From: Dyadobacter koreensis
Lineage (GTDB): Bacteria; Bacteroidota; Bacteroidia; Cytophagales; Spirosomataceae
Direction of reading: 5' to 3'
Assembly: GCF_900108855.1 (NCBI RefSeq)
Contig: NZ_FNXY01000001.1
Location: 186,001-250,000, forward strand
DNA: 64,000 nt
The notes under the pieces: model-generated
What the model was told of the DNA's origin: nothing
What the model saw: only the letters and a program-made list of their open reading frames with translations
Databases searched by the model: none
Position numbers and translations under genes: made by a program
Shown here: positions 1 through 8,160 of the stretch, piece by piece
Layout: each line of letters begins with the position of its first letter
Numbering within the stretch: position 1 is the first letter of the stretch

Positions 1-408
1 CAACCAGTTGAAAAAGTGCACCAAGCGAAGGGACAGCTTCGGAAGATTCAGCACAGCAGGCTGAGCCCTGAGCTGTTTCAAGAGCAATTATATCAGATGC
101 TGGCCAGTCAAGTCCCGAAGAGTTCTACACTTACTGAAACAATATATGAGCACTTGCAGCAGCGAACAGTTGAAAAGACGGACGAAAAGATTTTAAAGGC
201 ATTGCCCATACCAGTTCAGTTGGCCAAGCAGGCCCATGAGCGACTAAGATTAGAGCAGCGGCTGTTGGGTACCGATCCTTCTTATTGGCTTATGTATAAT
301 GCCGTCAATCACGCGCTTTTCAATGCACGCAGCAGCTTGACGCTGAACGACCGCTACAAACTGGACGAGCGCGTTTTTCATCAAATCGCGGCCAGCTCTT
401 TTGCATAA
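1..408 (+). CDS. C-terminal fragment of an unidentified protein (possibly DUF932-like)
   Basis: The reading frame is open to the first base of the window, so only the last 135 residues are visible; the GTG at position 16 is probably internal. The fragment is charged and helical, with no membrane segment. Near its end it has the pattern SYWLMYNAVNHAL followed by LTLNDRYKLDERVFHQI, which resembles the C-terminal part of DUF932 phage/plasmid-like proteins, where a W-x-x-YNA-type motif precedes a basic tail. That resemblance is weak and the family call is inference. It is followed closely by two small genes on the same strand and may form a unit with them. Confidence 0.55.
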   Translation, partial: QPVEKVHQAKGQLRKIQHSRLSPELFQEQLYQMLASQVPKSSTLTETIYEHLQQRTVEKTDEKILKALPIPVQLAKQAHERLRLEQRLLGTDPSYWLMYNAVNHALFNARSSLTLNDRYKLDERVFHQIAASSFA

Positions 409-450
409 AAAAAATAAATCATCATCAACTAAAAACCATCTTGCATCAAC

Positions 451-774
451 ATGTCCACAGAATCGACCACCATTCACAAGGCATTGTTAAAAGTAGAAAA
501 CGTATTCCAGAAATCAGGAAGAAAAAAAATTAATTCAACTGCTGAAGAAACCGATGTCTATGTGACTTTTATTTTGGAAAACACAGATTTACTAGGTCAA
601 ATTTCCCGGATCTACCAAAGTTCAGATAAGGCAGCGAAAGCTCTGCTGATTGACGATGCAGCAACAAACCGATTTTTAAAAATCCTGTCTCGCGTTGCGA
701 ACGGAAATGAAGGAGTATCAAGGCAGGAACGCCTATTTGTCTATCAGTTCTGGTCGGCTTTTCAAAAAATTTAA
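451..774 (+). CDS. Small hypothetical protein, 107 aa
   Basis: I do not recognise this protein. It is soluble, without signal peptide or membrane segment, and is likely helical with alternating charged and hydrophobic residues (for example RIYQSSDKAAKALLIDDAA). It begins 42 bases after the stop of the preceding gene on the same strand, which suggests co-transcription. The ATG start follows an AT-rich leader with no Shine-Dalgarno motif, normal for this phylum. An overlapping frame at 695-877 lacks a plausible start context and is treated as a shadow. The function is unknown. Confidence 0.6.
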   Translation: MSTESTTIHKALLKVENVFQKSGRKKINSTAEETDVYVTFILENTDLLGQISRIYQSSDKAAKALLIDDAATNRFLKILSRVANGNEGVSRQERLFVYQFWSAFQKI

Positions 775-904
775 AAGATGGCCCTGCCCTTCAAGATATT
801 TCCTTTGTCGTACCCTGCTCACATTTAGAATGATGCCGGCTTACATAATTCAATGCAAGCGGCGACCAGTAGCCTGATCAAGTTTAGATTAAATTTAACT
901 GATT

Positions 905-1297
905 ATGAACAACCTGAAAAACAATGTCATATTAGGAGAAGACGATTTTCGCATGCTAAAACAGTACGCAGAGAGTTTTTCGCGCAGTTCCAAGGACAAT
1001 GAAATGTCACTTTCCTACGAACTGAACAGAGCAATCGTCGTCGAGAATAATGAATTGCCCGCAGATAGTATTCGTTTAAATTCCTACGTAAGGGTAAGGG
1101 AGCTGACAACCGATAAGGAAATGGAATTTTCAATTGTCATGCCTGCATTTGCCGATTTCAAACAAAAGAAAATTTCGGTTCTGACCCCGATGGGAGCAGC
1201 CTTAATCGGTCTTTGTAAAGGAGAAACCGTAGAATGGAAAATGCCGGCAGGTATGAAAAAATTTGAAATACTTGATGTGATCCAGAGTCAGGAATAG
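905..1297 (+). CDS. GreA/GreB C-terminal-domain protein (Rnk-like)
   Basis: This 130-residue protein ends in the FKBP-like C-terminal domain of GreA/GreB elongation factors: the segment VLTPMGAALIGLCKGETVEW at about residues 96-115 carries the typical 'P-G-ALLG-K-GD' pattern, here P-M-G-A-A-L-I-G. The N-terminal 50 residues are short and do not form the long GreA coiled coil, so it matches the Rnk/GreA-like group that binds RNA polymerase near the secondary channel. Bacteroidota genomes carry several of these short paralogues. The precise role is not deducible from sequence. A strong rightward terminator lies about 215 bases downstream. Confidence 0.8.
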   Translation: MNNLKNNVILGEDDFRMLKQYAESFSRSSKDNEMSLSYELNRAIVVENNELPADSIRLNSYVRVRELTTDKEMEFSIVMPAFADFKQKKISVLTPMGAALIGLCKGETVEWKMPAGMKKFEILDVIQSQE

Positions 1298-1353
1298 ATG
1301 CGTGTAAATCGTTTGGTAATAGCATTAGCTTTTGCAATCAAAACAGCATAGTT

Positions 1354-1473
1354 ATGTATAAAAAAGCACTAATAAAACAGGGGAAAAGATCAGCGGAAGC
1401 AATCTTTTCTGCGCTGATCTGCGCTATTTCGATTATTGCAATTTATATCACTTTTTGCTTATTCATCTGCTGA
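1354..1473 (+). CDS. Possible 39-aa single-span membrane peptide
   Basis: A short frame starts with ATG and encodes a basic N-terminus (MYKKALIKQGKRSAEA) followed by one hydrophobic stretch of about 20 residues rich in I, A, F and C that ends at the C-terminus. It sits between the Gre-like gene and a rho-independent terminator on the same strand, so it would be transcribed with that gene. Basic residues then a membrane helix is a real protein-like pattern, but the frame is short and could be chance. I cannot assign a family. Confidence 0.35.
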   Translation: MYKKALIKQGKRSAEAIFSALICAISIIAIYITFCLFIC

Positions 1474-1512
1474 GTTTGGAAGCGGATTTCTGAATTAACT
1501 TCTGACATAACA

Positions 1513-1559
1513 AAGGTCACTTAGCTTTCAAAACGTCAGCCAAGTGGCCTTCGTTTTTT
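1513..1559 (+). terminator. Rho-independent terminator after the Gre-like operon
   Basis: The left arm 1513-1526 pairs with 1538-1551 (thirteen pairs including one G-U, plus one A-C mismatch) around an 11-base loop. It is followed after two bases by six T residues at 1554-1559. It ends rightward transcription; the T run overlaps the stop codon of the convergent DUF4153 gene. Confidence 0.75.
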
Positions 1560-2802
1560 ATTTAAACCAGAACAAAAGCGGAAATAAAAATGTGACGATC
1601 AGGGCCCAGACAAAATAGACGGGCAGATACTGCGATATAACTTTCCCTACCCCGGATATTGGTGCACTTTTTGACAATACTTTGTAAAGTTGACCAGTGA
1701 CCAGAATCAAGTTTATCAGAATAAAAACATTTCCACCAAGTACCGCTGCTCTGTTCGGGGTTATTCCCCATGCGGAAATCCTGAACAAAATCGCTGAAAG
1801 TGCAATGCCGTTAACTAATGCAGTGATAATCGACAGCAAAAAGAGAACCCATACCCCGGCTCGGTGGGACTCTGTTTCGGAAGTCTCCGCGACTGAAAAA
1901 AATATAATGGCCATAACTCCAACCAGCAGTGCGTTAAAAACCATCAGGAATTCTCTGTCGCTATAAGGATTTTTACCTGAGTAGGCAATCGCTATTAAAT
2001 AGATAACTAACATAATCAAGACAAGCGGGCTAAATATTTTCGCAATGACCGGCGAAACTTTGCCAACCAACTGTGGGTTAGTCTGTGTAAGGTGCGTGCC
2101 GACAATCGGCGCCGCTGAAAGACCGAAAATGGCCACGTAATCGAAGTAATACTTTTTAAGATCAACGCCTATCAATTCAAAAAGACCGACGGTAATAACG
2201 CTCATCAATGCGCCCGCCAACAATATAAGTGCCGTCATAACAACCAAGTCTCCACTATACCGTAAAAACCCTAGTCTTCTCGCGGTGTTATTGCCCTTTT
2301 CTCCAACAAAAGCAAAGCCCAGCGTCGCCCATAAAACTAACGGCAAGTGAATGCATGATAAAATCAAAGTAGCGCTGGTTTTTAGATCTGGAAGCAGGTT
2401 AATGTATACCGCACCAAACAATATAATTCCAGCGATAAAAGCGATCTTGGTTTTCGAGAGATTATTCCTCCAAACGAAATATGCACATAACGCCGGAAAA
2501 ACAACAAATCCAATATTTCTTGGATAGAAAAAATCTTCGTTAACTGGTATTAATACAGGTAGCTTGGCTATCAATCCGGCAAACAGTGAAACGGCGATTA
2601 CAAATAGTAATTCACGATTGCTTCCCCAGAATACATCCTCACCGGCAAAACTCAACCGTTCATTCCAAAAATCGGCAAGATTACTGTTCGTTAATTCCGG
2701 ATAAAGTGATCTAAACGTTCGTTTAAAGGTCGTCTTGTCTGCCCGATACAAACGTTCAAGCTTCGCCGGGTTTGCGAGATTCGATAAAATTTCTTCTTTC
2801 AT
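1558..2802 (-). CDS. DUF4153-type polytopic membrane protein
   Basis: The 414-residue protein has a soluble N-terminal region of about 70 residues (with LERLYRADKTTFKRTFRSLY) and then roughly ten hydrophobic segments to the C-terminus, ending in FLFPLLFWFK. Composition and layout match the DUF4153 family of uncharacterised bacterial inner-membrane proteins. The ATG at 2802 (MKEEILS) is preferred over one four codons upstream because the upstream codons lie close to the predicted operator/promoter. A 19-bp palindrome about 38 bases upstream suggests tight local control. The function is unknown, and the family name is from recall of its pattern. Confidence 0.75.
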   Translation of the reverse strand: MKEEILSNLANPAKLERLYRADKTTFKRTFRSLYPELTNSNLADFWNERLSFAGEDVFWGSNRELLFVIAVSLFAGLIAKLPVLIPVNEDFFYPRNIGFVVFPALCAYFVWRNNLSKTKIAFIAGIILFGAVYINLLPDLKTSATLILSCIHLPLVLWATLGFAFVGEKGNNTARRLGFLRYSGDLVVMTALILLAGALMSVITVGLFELIGVDLKKYYFDYVAIFGLSAAPIVGTHLTQTNPQLVGKVSPVIAKIFSPLVLIMLVIYLIAIAYSGKNPYSDREFLMVFNALLVGVMAIIFFSVAETSETESHRAGVWVLFLLSIITALVNGIALSAILFRISAWGITPNRAAVLGGNVFILINLILVTGQLYKVLSKSAPISGVGKVISQYLPVYFVWALIVTFLFPLLFWFK

Positions 2803-2839
2803 AGCATAAAGCATTTACAAATGTTATTTTGATTAAAAG

Positions 2840-2858
2840 TACTTTGCATTACAAAGTA
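2840..2858 (-). promoter_or_regulatory. 19-bp palindromic operator upstream of the DUF4153 gene
   Basis: TACTTTG and CAAAGTA arms form a perfect 7-5-7 inverted repeat. Each arm also resembles the TTTG part of a Bacteroidota -7 box, so a repressor bound here would cover the promoter. No regulator gene lies next to it in this window. Confidence 0.55.
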
Positions 2859-3033
2859 AATCAAATTAAAATATAATTTCCAACACAAATCCATTTTTAT
2901 TTATCGCCAGCCTCTATAATTTCCCGCACACTTTTAACACTAACCCGAGTGTAAACTGCTGTTAGCAGAATATGTTTATCTTTCCGTAGTAAATGCCTCC
3001 CTCAAACACTGCTGATAAAGAAATTAACGAATT

Positions 3034-3870
3034 ATGAAATTCAAGTACACTCTTCTTCTTGTTTTCGCAAGTTGTTCATGCTGCCTAAGTCAGGCCAGTT
3101 TTTTGAAATCCCATCCGCAGCTAGCCTATTGGAAACTTGGCAATCACAGTGACGTTTTGATTGTTCTGCATGGCGGGCCGGGTGTGGATCACCAGTATTT
3201 GCGTCCCGAGCTTGACGGATTGGATAAATTCGCGACTGTCATTTATTATGACCAGAGAGGCTGCGGGAAAAGTGAAAGGGCAGACTCTTATACCTGGCAA
3301 GACCATGTCGAAGATTTACGAAGAATTATTCATACGCTTTCCCCCAAAAAGAAAATATTCCTTGCAGGCTCTTCTTGGGGGAGCCTCCTTGCGATACTTT
3401 ATTCCTATACCTATCCTGATGCGGTAAAAGGCCTTATTTTAAGTGGCACCGTGCGGTGGCCCGGGCAAGGTATACCCTTTACGAGGCAAGGTGAGGTCAA
3501 ATATAAAATACCACGCACACAACTTATGCACGAAAAAAGCCTTGTCAAAAATTCCGGAGCAGATGGAGCTACCAGAATGGATACGATCAGTATCTCGAAG
3601 TTGGTTGAAGTGCAGTCCGGTGCCCCAAATACTGAAACGATGATGAGTTTGATTTCAGCGCCTATTTCAGACAGTCTTAGCAGAATCCGAATGCCAATCA
3701 TACTTTTCAATGGACCAATGAGCCGGAAATTCGATTGGGTCGATCATTATTTGGCACTGTTCCCAGCAGCTGAGCTGCATACCTTCGAGGTGGCAGGGCA
3801 TGATCCGTGGTTCAGTGACCCGAAGCGGTTCGCCCAGACGTGCGGTGATTTTATCTTTAAACACAGGTAG
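3034..3870 (+). CDS. Secreted proline-iminopeptidase-like alpha/beta hydrolase (S33)
   Basis: This 278-residue protein has the S33 prolyl aminopeptidase layout. The oxyanion motif HGGPG is at residues 46-50, YYDQRGCGKS is at 71-80, and the nucleophile elbow AGSSWGS gives Ser114. A C-terminal AGHDPW motif supplies His256. The acidic member of the triad is less clear because the region after the last strand reads FNGPMSRKFDW instead of the usual G-x-x-D. The N-terminus (hydrophobic segment ending in SCSCCLSQ) is a signal peptide; the cysteines could make it a lipoprotein although the lipobox is poor. It likely cleaves N-terminal residues from peptides in the periplasm, but ester hydrolysis is possible. 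Confidence 0.8.
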   Translation: MKFKYTLLLVFASCSCCLSQASFLKSHPQLAYWKLGNHSDVLIVLHGGPGVDHQYLRPELDGLDKFATVIYYDQRGCGKSERADSYTWQDHVEDLRRIIHTLSPKKKIFLAGSSWGSLLAILYSYTYPDAVKGLILSGTVRWPGQGIPFTRQGEVKYKIPRTQLMHEKSLVKNSGADGATRMDTISISKLVEVQSGAPNTETMMSLISAPISDSLSRIRMPIILFNGPMSRKFDWVDHYLALFPAAELHTFEVAGHDPWFSDPKRFAQTCGDFIFKHR

Positions 3871-3927
3871 ACTCTTGGAATATCATTTGTAACCACCTTT
3901 GCATAATGTATCTCCTTATTATTTTTC

Positions 3928-5685
3928 ATGAAAACACTTTGGAAATATCTCAGACCACAACAAAAACTGATTGGCATCTCCTTGTTTCTTGCAGGCACTG
4001 CGCAATTATTAACACTGCTGGATCCATTGATCTTTGGGCGCATCGTAGATGACTATGCCGGAAATCCAAAAAACTTGTCAGAATCTGAACTGGTCAACAG
4101 CGTTCTATACTGGCTTCTGATTGCCGTAGGGTTAGCGATTGTTGCCAAGCTTACAAAAGCTTACCAGGAATATCTTACAAGAAAAGCTGTGGCAAGTTTC
4201 GGTATGAGTATATTCAACGACGGTCTGAAACAAACACTCCGGCTGTCTTTTCAGGAATTTGAAGAAAATCGAAGCGGCACAACCTTATCAATTCTTCAAA
4301 AGGTAAAAACAGATACGGAGCGTTTTATTAATTCTTTCATCAACATTCTTTTTTCCTCGATTGTCGGCGTTGGATTTCTGCTTTGGTATAGTATTAACAA
4401 AAACGGAATGTTAATTCCAGTTTTTCTAGTGGGAGTGCTGGTATTGGGTTCGCTGACAGGATTATTATCAAAAAAAATAAAAAGTATCCAGCGAAGTATC
4501 AACAAGCAGACCAACGCTCAGGCAGGAATCATTACAGAAAGCCTACGCAACATTGAACTTGTAAAAAGCCTTGGTCTCACATTTTCTGAAATCAGAAGAC
4601 TCAACAAACAGACATTGGAAATTTTTGAACTGGAAATGTTTAAGGCAAGAAAAGTCGGTATGCTCACCTTTCTGCAAGGTGTAACCCTTAATCTTTTAAA
4701 ACAATCTATACTTTTTATTTTGCTATGGCTGATTTTTAGAAAGGTACTTACCACCGGTGAGCTGATTGCGATGCAGTTTATCTCAACGGCCATCTTCGGA
4801 CCTTTGCAAGATCTGGGAAATCTGATTTTGCAGTATAGAGAGGTAGATGCTTCGGTCAGGATTTTTGATCAGTTGATGCATAAGACAATTGAACAACGCC
4901 CGGAAAATTCCGTTGAAGTAGGTCCTTTAACCAATCTGGAATTCAATCAAGTCATTTTTAAACATCAGTCTGCGGACTTCAATGCTATTGACAATATTTC
5001 ATTCAGTGTAAAATCGGGGCAGACCATTGCTTTCGTCGGACCATCCGGATCGGGAAAATCAACGCTCGTCAAATTGCTTATTGGCCTGTACCTTCCAATT
5101 GATGGAAAAATTTATTTCAACAATGATGATTCGTCAAAAGTCAGATATAATCCGTTACGAAGACAAATCGGTTTTGTGACGCAGGATACCCAGTTATTTG
5201 CGGGAACGATCAGAGAAAATTTGCTGTATGCTAATCCTTCGGCGACAGATCGGGAAATTTCCGAAGCGCTTGACAAAGCTTCTGCAACAGCGCTGATTGA
5301 AAAAGCGTCCATGGGAATTCAAACGGTACTTGGCGAAAACGGCATGAAACTATCAGGAGGAGAAAAACAGAGAATCTCAATCGCAAGAGCACTTTTACGA
5401 AAACCCAGACTACTTATTTTTGATGAGGCTACCTCAGCACTTGACTCACTGACAGAACAGGACATTACAACAACTATCCGGGACATTTCGACCAACCGGC
5501 AGCAGATGACAATCCTGATTGCGCACAGACTGTCCACAATCCTGCACGCTGATGTGATCTATGTCCTTGAAAAAGGCAAAATCGTAGAGCACGGGTCACA
5601 CACAGATCTGCTTGCCCAGAAGGGATTGTATTATGCCATGTGGCGACAACAAATCGGAGAACGACGCGTCCCGGCAGAGTTTTGA
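3928..5685 (+). CDS. ABC exporter, fused membrane and ATPase domains (ABCB/MsbA type)
   Basis: The 585-residue half transporter has six membrane segments in the first 300 residues and a C-terminal nucleotide-binding domain. Walker A (GPSGSGKST) is at about 371-379, the Q-loop reads GFVTQDTQLF, the signature LSGGEKQ is at 475-481, Walker B (LLIFDEA) at 495-501 and the switch histidine is in IAHRLST. It would act as a homodimer in the inner membrane, exporting lipid, peptide or drug; substrate cannot be told. It starts 57 bases after the hydrolase and is probably separately expressed. Length and motifs are complete. Confidence 0.92.
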   Translation: MKTLWKYLRPQQKLIGISLFLAGTAQLLTLLDPLIFGRIVDDYAGNPKNLSESELVNSVLYWLLIAVGLAIVAKLTKAYQEYLTRKAVASFGMSIFNDGLKQTLRLSFQEFEENRSGTTLSILQKVKTDTERFINSFINILFSSIVGVGFLLWYSINKNGMLIPVFLVGVLVLGSLTGLLSKKIKSIQRSINKQTNAQAGIITESLRNIELVKSLGLTFSEIRRLNKQTLEIFELEMFKARKVGMLTFLQGVTLNLLKQSILFILLWLIFRKVLTTGELIAMQFISTAIFGPLQDLGNLILQYREVDASVRIFDQLMHKTIEQRPENSVEVGPLTNLEFNQVIFKHQSADFNAIDNISFSVKSGQTIAFVGPSGSGKSTLVKLLIGLYLPIDGKIYFNNDDSSKVRYNPLRRQIGFVTQDTQLFAGTIRENLLYANPSATDREISEALDKASATALIEKASMGIQTVLGENGMKLSGGEKQRISIARALLRKPRLLIFDEATSALDSLTEQDITTTIRDISTNRQQMTILIAHRLSTILHADVIYVLEKGKIVEHGSHTDLLAQKGLYYAMWRQQIGERRVPAEF

Positions 5686-6379
5686 AACCAATTAATTTTC
5701 GCCGCACTTATTCTTCGAACAAACCATCAATCAGCACCAGGCAACCAGGACTTATATTTTTGATCAGGCCTGAGCATAGCAGCGTTCTCGCCCTGGTGGG
5801 CTCTTGCGTGTAATCATAAAGCAAAATAAAATATCTGAAACTCTGCTGATACTATTTTTCAATTCACTAATAAGATACAGACGGTTTGGTCATCCATCAA
5901 ACTGTAAGCAGATACGTTTAATAAAAAAAGGTCAATTGCCTGAGTGCAATTTCCGTTATTGTAAAAAATAGCAAATTTGCAATGATCGGCATCATTTAGA
6001 AGTTAAGGCCATGACACATACCCGCTTGCTAACAGGTCTACTGATCTTTTCAAAAAAGTTACATAACATTCTCAAAAAAAGAAACAATTTAAATGGCTAA
6101 AATAACAACTAATCTATATCTATGCTATTCTAAGCTCTGATTCAGCGACTTGAAAATATTCAGCTTTACAAATTTAAATCACCTAAACTATCCCAAACCC
6201 GGAGGGCTTTGGACGCAATTGCGGTAAGATATTTAATCTTGGCTTATCAGGTACAATTTAAGTCTTTTTAAAGCCATTTAATTCACTAAAATTGCCAGTC
6301 TTAAAACTCAGCGTTGTAAAAAAAGTCAACGTAGTGCCTGGATTGGTTTTAAATCACTCCTAAAAGCATTACATTTTTC
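5686..6379. other. Gene-free stretch between ABC exporter and AraC regulator
   Basis: No convincing gene is seen in these 694 bases. A 10-bp perfect palindrome GCAAATTTGC lies at 5971-5980, and a short imperfect hairpin surrounds the CCCGGAGGG at about 6198-6206. Either might be regulatory for the downstream AraC gene, but neither can be tied to a function. Confidence 0.5.
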
Positions 6380-7360
6380 ATGAAAGAACGATTTCAAGAG
6401 GTAATCCTCCGGAGGATGGAGCCTTTGCAATATATCAAGTGCTTACAGAATGATCCTGTAAATAACAATTCTGCCAGGAAATTATACCTGTCTGACACGC
6501 GATATGGTCAGTCCGAAATTTATTTTGAGCAGATTAACAGTGGCTTCTGGGTGCTGTCCTTAAAAACGGAGGAAAAGATTGATTCTTCCTATGTTTACCA
6601 ACCAAAAACTGCCAAGAGTTCTTATTATTCCATCAATTATTATGAGACGCGAAGTTCGATTGGCTATCAAATAAACCATGAAATAAAATGGGCCAAAAAC
6701 ATTGCCGTATTTAGTGGACCATCAACTACCTATCAGATATATGTCCGGAAAAAGGTCCCTGTAGTATGTTACAGGCTGGTTTTTTCTATTACCTACCTAA
6801 ACAGGCTACTAAATTTTGCCGCAGATAACACTCCTTTTTTTCTGATAGAAGACGGTAACGTCAACGATCCCATTATTCGCATCACGTCGGAGTCTGAAAC
6901 CATGGCAATCCAAAAGCTGCATTACCTGTTAAAATATGCACGGGAGGATTTTAACAGTCTCCTTTCAATTACAGCGAGCGCTTTTGAAATCACTAATTTG
7001 TTTTTCAAAGCATCTGCACCGGTTTCGGCTGTTTTAAAAATTCCAAAGGCAGATGAAGAGCTTGTAGCCAGGGTAATCCATGAACTTGAAGCCCATTTAC
7101 AGGAAAAATTTCCTGGTATTAATGCGCTGGCAGCGACATTTTATATTTCGCCAAGCAAATTGAAAAATACTTTCAAAACGATTTACCATACCACGCCATT
7201 GGTATATTTTAGAAAGCTTCAAATGATATATGCTTATGATGTCCTAAACCGTAAGGAGATGACAATCAAAGAACTTGCTATCGTATTGGGCTTTAAAAAA
7301 TCAAGTACATTCTCAATATGGTTTAAGCGATACACAGGCAAACTCCCCAATGAAATATAA
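6380..7360 (+). CDS. AraC-family transcriptional regulator
   Basis: The 326-residue protein has a C-terminal double helix-turn-helix. The first helix pair is in NALAATFYISPSKLKNTFKT and the second follows TIKELAIVLGFKKSSTFSIW, ending in FKRYTGKLPNE, the usual AraC signature. The N-terminal 200 residues are a poorly conserved ligand-binding or dimerisation region without membrane segments. Its 3' end overlaps, or nearly touches, the following receiver-domain gene, so the two are translationally coupled and may act in one pathway. The target is unknown. Confidence 0.85.
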   Translation: MKERFQEVILRRMEPLQYIKCLQNDPVNNNSARKLYLSDTRYGQSEIYFEQINSGFWVLSLKTEEKIDSSYVYQPKTAKSSYYSINYYETRSSIGYQINHEIKWAKNIAVFSGPSTTYQIYVRKKVPVVCYRLVFSITYLNRLLNFAADNTPFFLIEDGNVNDPIIRITSESETMAIQKLHYLLKYAREDFNSLLSITASAFEITNLFFKASAPVSAVLKIPKADEELVARVIHELEAHLQEKFPGINALAATFYISPSKLKNTFKTIYHTTPLVYFRKLQMIYAYDVLNRKEMTIKELAIVLGFKKSSTFSIWFKRYTGKLPNEI

Positions 7361-7373
7361 ATTCAACGATCCC

Positions 7374-7757
7374 ATGAAAATTCCTCCTTTTGAAGTTGCT
7401 ATTGTAGACGACAACGCCTTGGTGCGGCATGCTACCCGGTACATGTTGTCCAATAATAATATCAACATTGCTTTCGAAGCTGAAAATGGTCAGGATTGCA
7501 TCGAGAAAATGCAACAATCCTCCCAAAAACCGGACATTATTGTTCTGGACATGGAAATGCCCATAATGACCGGCTTTCAAGCTGCTGTTATCCTTAAAAA
7601 AAACTGGCCTTTAACCAAAATTATCGCATTTTCAGGCAGAGACGACTCTGAAAGTATCAGGGATATACTGGCGGCAGGCGCAGACTTTTTTTTATCTAAA
7701 CACTCAGAACCCGCGGCATTTATTAGTCTGGTCCGCTCAGCATCTGGCCTGGTCTGA
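7374..7757 (+). CDS. Stand-alone response regulator receiver (CheY-like)
   Basis: This is a single receiver domain of 127 residues. The acidic pocket is VDDN at residues 11-14, the phosphoacceptor Asp59 is in IIVLDMEMP, the conserved Ser is in IIAFSGRDD and the Lys in FFLSKHS. No output domain follows. The chosen ATG gives the usual few residues before the first strand; an in-frame ATG at 7350 would make the gene overlap the AraC gene by 11 bases. No histidine kinase is adjacent, so its partner is elsewhere; it may signal to the AraC protein encoded just upstream. Confidence 0.85.
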   Translation: MKIPPFEVAIVDDNALVRHATRYMLSNNNINIAFEAENGQDCIEKMQQSSQKPDIIVLDMEMPIMTGFQAAVILKKNWPLTKIIAFSGRDDSESIRDILAAGADFFLSKHSEPAAFISLVRSASGLV

Positions 7758-7794
7758 CAACAAAACAAACCCTCAAATTATCAAACCCTCCAAT

Positions 7795-7995
7795 ATGAAA
7801 ACAAACCCTGAAATGATGTTAGTCATTGAAAGCCTGCTGGACAGCTACCGACAAGAAGTTGAATCATCACCGACAAAGCCCTTGACGAAGAAAATTTACA
7901 TAAAAAATACCGAGAACTTCGTTCGTTGGATCGCGGGCAGTTTCCATCCGGGTGCAAAAACCAGGATCCTGCGAAAGAGGGTAAAAAATAAATAA
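7795..7995 (+). CDS. Small basic protein, possible SAM-like core-binding fragment
   Basis: This 66-residue basic protein follows the receiver gene by 37 bases. The segment TKKIYIKNTENFVRWIAGSF resembles the N-terminal SAM-like (core-binding) domain of tyrosine recombinases, where a helix with Y-x(5-7)-F-x-x-W-L is typical. No catalytic recombinase domain follows, so it is either a free-standing DNA-binding protein or a truncated remnant. The resemblance is by eye and weak. Confidence 0.5.
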   Translation: MKTNPEMMLVIESLLDSYRQEVESSPTKPLTKKIYIKNTENFVRWIAGSFHPGAKTRILRKRVKNK

Positions 7996-8113
7996 TCTGG
8001 GTGTGCGAATAATCAGGATAAAACCTATCTGGATGTAGCAGCATAGAGTACCCGAATCTTTTTACAGCACAATCATTGCAAGGGAAAACTTAAAGAGCAC
8101 CTCGCAAAAAAAA

Positions 8114-8141
8114 CGGTAGCAAAAAATAAAATTTGCTACCG
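8114..8141 (-). terminator. Bidirectional rho-independent terminator
   Basis: A perfect 10-bp stem (CGGTAGCAAA with TTTGCTACCG) encloses an 8-base A-rich loop. Eight A residues precede it on the plus strand and a CTTTTT follows, so it can stop transcription in both directions. It serves the leftward TonB receptor gene, whose stop codon is 20 bases away. Confidence 0.85.
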
Positions 8142-8160
8142 CTTTTTATATAGTTTGCTG

